In this document: one piece after another, positions 6,152 through 13,400 of the stretch
Numbering within the stretch: position 1 is the first letter of the stretch
How the letters are laid out: every line of letters starts with the position of its first letter
Source of the DNA: a virus
Length of the DNA: 21,823 nucleotides
Strand: one strand, 5' to 3'
Virus record (IMG/VR): IMGVR_UViG_3300021389_000179
Location: 1 to 21,823 of that record
Position numbers and translations under genes: made by a program
The notes under the pieces: generated by a model
Seen by the model: only the letters and a program-made list of their open reading frames with translations
What the model was told of the DNA's origin: nothing
The model's database searches: none

Positions 6152-8179
6152 TTAGGAATTAGGACTTACAATACCTGTAGTCTGTTCCTTAGGTTGCGAT
6201 TTAAGTAACTTCAACTCTTCGTAAGCAACATCTGCTTTAGTTTCAGAGTCAAAATCTTTTCTTTCAGCTTCAACACTCATATTAGCTATTTCTGCTTCTG
6301 ACTTAGCTATTTCTAATTCCATACGGAATTTAGCTTCCTCAGTATCAAGTGCTAATCTTTGTTCTTGAACTGCTATTTTACGTTCTTCCATCTCCATTTG
6401 CTTCATAGCAATTTGCTGTTGCATTTGCTCTTGAGCCGATGGTTGTGGAGGTTGTACTTTTTCTGGTGGTATTAAGTATGTATCAACATCTTTAATACCT
6501 TGAGCTAACAATGATTGACGAACCATATTGTATCGTTCTTTCATACCATAATTAGATTGTAATCCTGGATCTTGTGATAACTGAGCGTGTATAGTATTAT
6601 ACTTAACTGCTTCTCTTTCAGTTTCTCCGTAACCTAATTTAAATGCTACTTCAACATCTTGTCTATGGTGCCATTGGTTTGGAGTAACTTGAGCGTACGC
6701 TCCTGCAACATCTATAATCTTTTGATTATCTTCATGAATTATACAAAGTCTATATATTTCAAGAAACAAAGGTTTTAAGAAATTATTTGCGAAGTTTCTT
6801 GCAATGATCTTGGAACGTTGTTGTGAAAGATTAACGAGTTGCTCAACCATTCCTTGTGAATTTTGATTAGATATGGCGTCTTTGTTGAGACCTTGCGAGA
6901 GCTTTGAAATGCCGCTAGTATTTTCACCATCTTCTTCCAACTTTTGAACGGTTTGAAATATGAATGGGTTAAGTGGGTTCTGAGGTAAGGGTGATACACC
7001 GTCAGGGCGAGTGACATTAACAATGCCTCCTAATCTATTGTCGAGTAATTCTCTAGGGTTTAATAATGATCCTTTAGTTACTAAGTAACGAGGATTTGTA
7101 GTAACAGAACTATGATCTAATATTGATCTCATTAAGACTGTTCTAGCATTTTGAGTAGGCAATAATTTGTAAGCAAAATTTTCACCATGAAACCTATGTG
7201 CTACAGGTATTGGTGTAAATACTATAAATGGTCTTCTATCAACTTCCTCATATTCAAGAAGTGTATTACCAGCTATTAGTATTTTATATAGTTTACTAAT
7301 ACCTTCGCCTTCCATATCAGCTTCTACGTATGCTTCATAAACAACAATTTCTTTCATTTGTTCTTGTCTATGATGCTCATCTAAATTTACAGAAGTAGGA
7401 CCAATTTGTTCATGACGATAATATTTTTCATCATAATTTTTACCTAATGGATCTTCGTCTGATCCTATACCTTCAATTAAATCTTCATCAAAACCCATTT
7501 TTATTAAATCAGTTTTACGCATAGATTTTCTATGAGCTACAAAACCATCTTCAATATTTTTACTCATTGGATTTATAATAAATTCTTCAGGTGGAATTAC
7601 ATCTATTACAACTTTGCTGTTGTCTGTACTTTTAATAAACGTACCACTAAACTTTCCATCTTTTTCGGTAAATTTACCTAATTCCATAGATGGATCGACA
7701 AGAGCTTGATCTAGTTCTTCAGAAGTGTAACCTTTAAACTCTTCTTCTATTTCATCAAGTTTTTCTTCCCAATAAACTTTTACAATACCTGTACGAGACA
7801 TAAGTCCGTCATGCATGACATCTCTCATAATCGAAAAGCCATCATTTTGTCTGTGTAATACGTAATTTGTGTATGCAGTACAAACTCTTGACATTTCAAC
7901 GTCTTCAGGACCTTGAGGTGTAAATTCAATTACGTCTGTACCAGCTGAAAACGTTTCTAAAAGTAATGCTTTTAAACCTTCAACTCCGTCATAAACATCT
8001 TGAGATACATAACTGCTGTTACCATTAGATTGTCTTTTAGGAAGTTCTCCGTGATAATAGCGCATTATTTTTTCGCGCTCATTACTTAAATCACTATCAG
8101 AATATCCTATAGAACCTTTGATTTCATCTTTGCAAAGTGCAACAAGTTCATCTTCTGATAATGCTTCAAAATCTGCCAT
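6152..8179 (-). CDS. Portal protein (P22-like)
   Basis: A 675-aa protein that forms the dodecameric ring at the packaging vertex. The N-terminus carries SNEREKIMRYYHGELPKRQSN and SSYVSQDVYDGVEGLKALL, the hallmark start of P22-like portals with the S-x-x-V-S-x-D-V-x-x-x-V-E motif. A central part includes VAHRFHGENFAYKLLPTQNA and NPLNPFIFQTVQKLEE, the stem and crown region. Residues about 571-675 are Pro/Gln-rich, then a long charged helix resembling the barrel extension of the P22 portal (725 aa). The start ATG overlaps the terminase stop codon by one base (TGATG) and has GGAGG seven bases upstream, so expression is coupled to terminase. Confidence 0.9.
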   Translation of the reverse strand: MADFEALSEDELVALCKDEIKGSIGYSDSDLSNEREKIMRYYHGELPKRQSNGNSSYVSQDVYDGVEGLKALLLETFSAGTDVIEFTPQGPEDVEMSRVCTAYTNYVLHRQNDGFSIMRDVMHDGLMSRTGIVKVYWEEKLDEIEEEFKGYTSEELDQALVDPSMELGKFTEKDGKFSGTFIKSTDNSKVVIDVIPPEEFIINPMSKNIEDGFVAHRKSMRKTDLIKMGFDEDLIEGIGSDEDPLGKNYDEKYYRHEQIGPTSVNLDEHHRQEQMKEIVVYEAYVEADMEGEGISKLYKILIAGNTLLEYEEVDRRPFIVFTPIPVAHRFHGENFAYKLLPTQNARTVLMRSILDHSSVTTNPRYLVTKGSLLNPRELLDNRLGGIVNVTRPDGVSPLPQNPLNPFIFQTVQKLEEDGENTSGISKLSQGLNKDAISNQNSQGMVEQLVNLSQQRSKIIARNFANNFLKPLFLEIYRLCIIHEDNQKIIDVAGAYAQVTPNQWHHRQDVEVAFKLGYGETEREAVKYNTIHAQLSQDPGLQSNYGMKERYNMVRQSLLAQGIKDVDTYLIPPEKVQPPQPSAQEQMQQQIAMKQMEMEERKIAVQEQRLALDTEEAKFRMELEIAKSEAEIANMSVEAERKDFDSETKADVAYEELKLLKSQPKEQTTGIVSPNS

Positions 8180-9750
8180 CAGATCGCCTCCGAATAAAAG
8201 TTATTATTAATTTCTGTTGGTTTCCAACCTTGTTGGTGACCATAATTTGCTAATGCTAAAGCCATTACACAATCATCAAAACAACCACTTTCAGCTTCCA
8301 TAGCTCCAGTTTCTGTTTCAATATATGTTAGTAATTCTCTAAGAGTTACTTTGTCATTAATTGTCATCTCATTTAATCTTAAAGATGCTCTTAATTCATT
8401 TATAACTAATGGTTTAGATTTAGCTGTCGTTTGAAAACCTAGTTTAGTCATTTCTTTGTCGCTCATTTTGTCTACTACAATTTCAATATGAAAATTTGTA
8501 TATTCAAAATCTTTATATAAACGAGTACATGTTAGTAATCCGTGTGAATTACTTTCAACAATTATGTATGCGTTATTAAAAAATTCGCCTAAGTGATATA
8601 AAATTGTAGCAAAGTAATCAGGGTGAACATGTGCTCTATACGTTCCTACTAAATTTTTATTTTCATCTAGTATTTGAGCTACAGAATAATCTCCACCTCT
8701 AATGCCCATAGCAACATCGGCACCTATTGTATAAATACCTGCAGGATCAACATCTTTGTATAAAACTAATTCACCTCTTGGGTGAACATTCCATGTTTCT
8801 TCTTCTAATGCTAATCGTTGCTTTACTGGTTCTGATTTATCAATCATTTCCATAATTTGGTCAGGATTAAAAATAGGTCTACCAGATGTCAAAAATGCTT
8901 CATCAGCGTTTGCTGGATATTCTTGTCTGAATAAGTCAATACCGTTTTGAGCTATTTTTTTACGTCTAAATGCTAATTGGTCATCTGTTAAATTATGTTC
9001 TTTTTTAAGTTCTAATTCATCAGGTGTGTAATCCATATTTTCTGGTGCTTGTTCAGCATATTCATCTTGAATAAACCAAGGTAAAAATACTGGAATAAAA
9101 CCATTAGTGCCTTCAATAGCACCTCTCCATAAATCATAAAATTTACCTGAAACACCATTAGCCGTAGACTCTATAAATACAGCAGTATTATCTTTATTTG
9201 GTACTGCTTGCATAATAGCATTAAAGTTTTCTTCAGCCGTCGATGGAGACCAGAAAGCTAATTCTGATAAATGACAAACTGTAATAGTTTCTCCTCGTGC
9301 AATTGAGTCACCACCTGCAGTAGCAACAACATAAGAACTATCAAGAAAGTTAAAGTTTATTTCTTTTCTTGATGAGTACTTTGTGTGAGGTTTAACTGGT
9401 TCAGGACAGTTATCGTGGTATCTTCTTGTCATATCAAATAAAGCTCTTGTAGAGTCAGCATGATGTGTAACAACCATACCTCTTTGTGCTTTACGTTGTG
9501 ATAGCCACCAATATAACCAACCACCTACCATAGTAGATAATCCCATTTGACGAGCTTTAAGAATTATAACACGAATTTTGCCTTCTTTTTCATATTGAGT
9601 ATTTATGATATTTAGTAATTGTGATTGTGCGATATTGGGTTTTAAATTTACAACATCACCATCTTTAGTACGTATTTTTAAACAGTTTTTAGAATAAAAT
9701 TCAAAATTATCCCTCAATTGCTTTCGTATCGTCAATGCTTTTTGGTTCAT
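8179..9750 (-). CDS. terL: Terminase large subunit
   Basis: A 523-aa packaging motor with ATPase and nuclease. Residues 65-73 (KARQMGLST) are the Walker A variant typical of this terminase group. Residues 157-167 (TVCHLSELAFW) are Walker B with S162-E163 in place of the usual DE. ESTANG (194-199) is the coupling motif. The RNase H-like nuclease follows, with D345 in GADVAMG, E399 in VESNSHG and D492-D493 in the final DDCVMALAL motif. The length is normal. The start at ATG 9750 lies 44 bases inside the probable small-subunit gene and has no clear SD, so it is probably translated by coupling. The stop overlaps the portal start by one base. Confidence 0.93.
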   Translation of the reverse strand: MNQKALTIRKQLRDNFEFYSKNCLKIRTKDGDVVNLKPNIAQSQLLNIINTQYEKEGKIRVIILKARQMGLSTMVGGWLYWWLSQRKAQRGMVVTHHADSTRALFDMTRRYHDNCPEPVKPHTKYSSRKEINFNFLDSSYVVATAGGDSIARGETITVCHLSELAFWSPSTAEENFNAIMQAVPNKDNTAVFIESTANGVSGKFYDLWRGAIEGTNGFIPVFLPWFIQDEYAEQAPENMDYTPDELELKKEHNLTDDQLAFRRKKIAQNGIDLFRQEYPANADEAFLTSGRPIFNPDQIMEMIDKSEPVKQRLALEEETWNVHPRGELVLYKDVDPAGIYTIGADVAMGIRGGDYSVAQILDENKNLVGTYRAHVHPDYFATILYHLGEFFNNAYIIVESNSHGLLTCTRLYKDFEYTNFHIEIVVDKMSDKEMTKLGFQTTAKSKPLVINELRASLRLNEMTINDKVTLRELLTYIETETGAMEAESGCFDDCVMALALANYGHQQGWKPTEINNNFYSEAI

Positions 9751-10213
9751 CTAAACTTGCCAACCACTCTTCAGCGACTGCCTTTACTTCTAATTTATTT
9801 ACAGGTTTTTGCTTTGTAAACTCTAGTAATGCCTTTGCTGCGCCTGCTTTTGTATTAGCAGCATCAGGACCTTCAGCAATTTCGAGTAGGACTGTGACTG
9901 CTCTTTTAGCAATATTGTCATCATCAGGTAATAATCCTTGTTCGATCATTTTATCTACTTTCTCTTTTGCTTTTGTTTTAATTTTGGCTCTTTCTTCGGC
10001 AAGTTCTTTTTGTTTTTTACCCCACCCGTCAGGTAACCCACTTGGGCGACCTGCTTTAGTCCTAGCCATTGTTCGAAGATGCTCGCAAAGTCTTTCATAC
10101 TCAGGACCGCCTTTTTCCTTTAGAAGTTTGTTTGGGTGCTTGTGCAGATTTTTTTCCGTCCATTTTGCTCCCACTACTGGTTTCCACTTTGCCCTGCTTT
10201 GCCTCTTCTGCAT
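9707..10213 (-). CDS. Probable terminase small subunit
   Basis: A protein of 168 aa (start at 10213) directly before terL. The N-terminal 50 residues are basic with many Trp, Lys and His. A conserved-looking ARTKAGRPSGLPDGWGKKQK segment follows. A charged helix then leads to a helical repeat-like part (AVTVLLEIAEGPDAANTKAGAAKALLEF) that is typical of small terminase subunits of podoviruses. It would recognise the phage DNA and load it on TerL. The 10213 start is preferred because GGAG lies six bases upstream; 10225 has no SD, and 10069 is another possibility. The gene overlaps the 103-aa gene by 113 bases in a different frame and overlaps terL by 44. Assignment rests on position and composition more than on one decisive motif. 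Confidence 0.65.
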   Translation of the reverse strand: MQKRQSRAKWKPVVGAKWTEKNLHKHPNKLLKEKGGPEYERLCEHLRTMARTKAGRPSGLPDGWGKKQKELAEERAKIKTKAKEKVDKMIEQGLLPDDDNIAKRAVTVLLEIAEGPDAANTKAGAAKALLEFTKQKPVNKLEVKAVAEEWLASLDEPKSIDDTKAIEG

Positions 10214-10412
10214 CAGCTGCTCCATTAATGGTATTTACAAAATATTCTACTAAAAAATTTCTAATATTTATTGTGGATCTAACCATCTGAACAGGTGGTA
10301 ATGAATTTACAAATTCACGACCAATAGCTATTTTACCTTTTACGGTAAGTCTATTGTCTGCCCACATATAATCGAAATTTTCTAACAATTTAAAATATTC
10401 GTTTACTTTCAA
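10101..10412 (-). CDS. Small hypothetical protein with a TTG start
   Basis: A 103-aa protein that I do not recognise. Residues 1-65 are helical with aromatic residues (YFKLLENFDYMWADNRLT) and an FVNSLPPVQMV segment. Residues about 66-103 are low-complexity, Lys/Ser/Gly-rich and basic, and this part lies over the start of the small terminase gene. The start is a TTG with a perfect AAGGAG six bases upstream; the first in-frame ATG (codon 16, position 10367) has no SD, so TTG is chosen. There is no membrane segment, so it is unlikely to be a holin. It may work with terminase, judging only from the overlap. Confidence 0.6.
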   Translation of the reverse strand: MKVNEYFKLLENFDYMWADNRLTVKGKIAIGREFVNSLPPVQMVRSTINIRNFLVEYFVNTINGAADAEEAKQGKVETSSGSKMDGKKSAQAPKQTSKGKRRS

Positions 10413-10441
10413 TTTACTCTCCTTAAATTAATTCGTCACAC

Positions 10442-13400
10442 TTAAGACAAGGCATAGTAGTTTATGCCTGAATTATTGCTAAACGTAGCGTCTTTCATTT
10501 GTCTAATAAGATTAAGAATTTCTGATAAAGACATTTCTTGCTTTACCGAACCTTCTTCAGATTGAACATTGTACTTTACAGTTACTGAATCAGGATCAAT
10601 TCCATTAGCTTTAACTACTTCTTCATAAATTGGAGAAGAAGCAATCTCTAATAAAATTTCATGATATATTTCTCTCATTTCTTGACCATGAACCGGGTGT
10701 GTAGCAAATGCATCATGTGTATGCATAAAGCCTGGAACACCACGATCTCGTAATCTTTTAGCTAACGCTCTTTGTACGTAAGCATCTAATGAGTGATTTA
10801 AGAAAGCTGCAAAACCAGTAATTGCAAGTTTATCTTGATATACTGGAACACCTATCTTTTTATCTTTACCAATTTCCCAATTAACTCTTCGTTTTGTACT
10901 ATCAGGTAATTTACCAGTATATACAGAAACGTCACCGTCAGGTAATGGAACACGAACTGCAAAATTATCTTTACCATATAAATCAAACATAGTTGAAGCT
11001 ATAGCTTTTGCTATTCCTTCAGCCATTGCAGCACCAGGATAATTTTGATCAAAAATTAACTCTAATTTATTTTGAATATTTTTAAGAGTTTCTTTTTGTT
11101 CAGGATCTTTCATGTCATTAAACTGTTCAGGTAATTGTTTAGCTAATTCGTCAAACCCTGCACCTCTAGCAGTTATTTTTACTTGTCCATATGATCTTCT
11201 ATTAGCTAAGAATTTCTTTGCTACTTTACGAGATTTAGTTGCACCTAAACCAGTTACTTCTTGTATATGATCTGCAGGAAGTCTGTATAAATCTCCTCCA
11301 GGTGCATCAGGATCCATGCTAAGTAAATTAGCTACTTGAGATAGTCCTGGGTCTCCTGTAAGTGCGGCGTGTAACTGATATGCCGAAGAAGTACCATCAA
11401 ACCATACTGGATAAGCTGAATTAAAGCCTTGAAGTAAGTTTATTGCTTCTTCATTTTGAAATAATTCACTTGTAGGTATTTTCTTAAATGAAGCGTCTTT
11501 ACCTTCTAAAAATGCTCTCATTCTTCCAATTTCTACAGCTAATCTTTGTATTTCAAAACCGTGATCTGATACATCAAAAACAGCATGATTTTTCTGATAA
11601 ATAGTTTTTGCATCTCTTTTATCGTTAAAAATCATTGGAGCACCACCTCGCTGATAAGCGAAGATGTTGCCACCTTTCATTTTTGAACCTGCAACCAAGT
11701 AATCAATTAAAGGCATATTAAGATCTTCATCATTTAAAAATTCTGATCTAGGTCTTCCTGCTAAGTCCATGTATTGCTGAACTGTACCAAATAAAATTCC
11801 TGCTCTTTGGTTGTATGGAATTTCATTACCTATACCTAAATGATCTCTAATAGAGTGTAAGAAACTTTCAAAACCAGTTGCGCCTAATGGTCTCCAGTTT
11901 GGAAATTCCCATATTGCTTTACCGGCTTTACCTTGGTATGAAGCAGAACCATTTAATGTATCTATACGTAATCTATCTTGAGCGCGTCTAAGCATATAAA
12001 CTGGAGACATACCACCTTTATCAGTTTGGTTATCTTCATATTGTTTTAATGCTTCTGCAGCAGCCAACGTATATGCACTATCAGTAGTTCCATCTTTTTT
12101 AAAGACTAAATCTAATCCTCTATAATGCCTTGGTTTAGTCATCATGCCCGCAAGTAATTTGTATATCATGTCGTTTATAACTAGAGGCTGTTGTTGCTCT
12201 CTTTCTATAAATTCAACAGTATTGTCGTAACTTCCTAATGGGTGACCATTTATTTTTGGCTTTTCTGTACGAGGTTCTTTTGTAGCTCTGTTAACGTATT
12301 TACGAGCATTATTTTGATCGGCTTTATTTTTCAAAGCAGAGTCTTTTGGCTCTACCGTATAAATTGGATACATTACACCGCCAGCACTTGTTCTAAATGC
12401 AACTTCAAAATCACTTATTGCACCACTTTCTTGTAATGCTTTCATTATAATTAAAAAGTTTTCGCGATGAGGAGCTAATGCTTCTTCAACTTCATTGCCT
12501 TCTTTGGTTTCAACTAAATCAACAATACGACCGTTTGGTTCCATTAAATCAATAGCTTTAAGATAAGCAACAGCTAACATAGAAACGTCTGTATCAGGTG
12601 TTATTTGACCTAAAATAGCTTTTAAAGTATTAGCATTAATACCTTCTATATCTAAGTTATTAGCAAGATTTTCTATTTTTTCATTAAATGCTGCATCAAT
12701 AACTTCTCTATTTTTTTCTATTTCAATAGCATTTTTTTGAATTTTATCTAAATCTTCTCTACGCTTTTTAAGCATAGGACTTCCGTGCTTTACTTTAGCA
12801 AACTGAGTAGTTGGAACCATCATTTCAGCATATTCTTCATTTATGCCTTGTTGATATGTTTTACCTGTGTAGATGTTATCTAAAACACTATTAACAGTCA
12901 TAAAACCATCACCTTTAAGTAATGACAAAAACCTTTCAATAAGGTCTTTAATTTTACCTAAAATATACTTTGGTCCAACTTCGTTATATCTTGCATTCTC
13001 AAGTCTAGCCGACATCTCAGCTAATACTTCCATTTCTTGAGCAATCGAAGATAATTCAGGATATAACTCCTGCACTTCTTTTTTAACAGTATCGTATAAA
13101 GGGTGAGACTTAAGTTTGTCCATTTCAGCTTTACTTAAACGATCTTCAACTGCATGAAATATTTCGTGAAGAACAGTAGTTTTATCAGCATCTTTAGTAA
13201 GATTAATTAACTGCTGTCTTCTTATAAAAGAGTTTTGAGATGAATTATAATTAACCTTAAAACCTTCAGTTAAAGCTCTAGCAATTAAAGCAGCTTTATC
13301 TTTGTCTGATAATTTATTATTAGGTTTAAATAATGATCTAGTTCTAACTGTATCATAAGCTTGATTAATAGCTTCTGGTGCTACTTCGTATTGTACTAAT

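Noticed and set aside
6775-7023. 82-codon minus-strand frame inside the portal gene
   Set aside because: No SD or family motif; the portal frame is clearly coding through this stretch.
10101-10225. Programmed frameshift joining the 103-aa protein to the small terminase
   Set aside because: A +1 shift would be needed, whereas the only slippery A-run (A AAA AAA) favours -1, which leads to a third frame. The terminase has its own start signal.
9735-10253. Long plus-strand frame of 172 codons opposite the small terminase gene
   Set aside because: It mirrors the probable small terminase gene, has Ser/Phe/Ala-rich low-complexity content, no SD, and would be the only plus-strand gene in a uniformly minus-strand operon.
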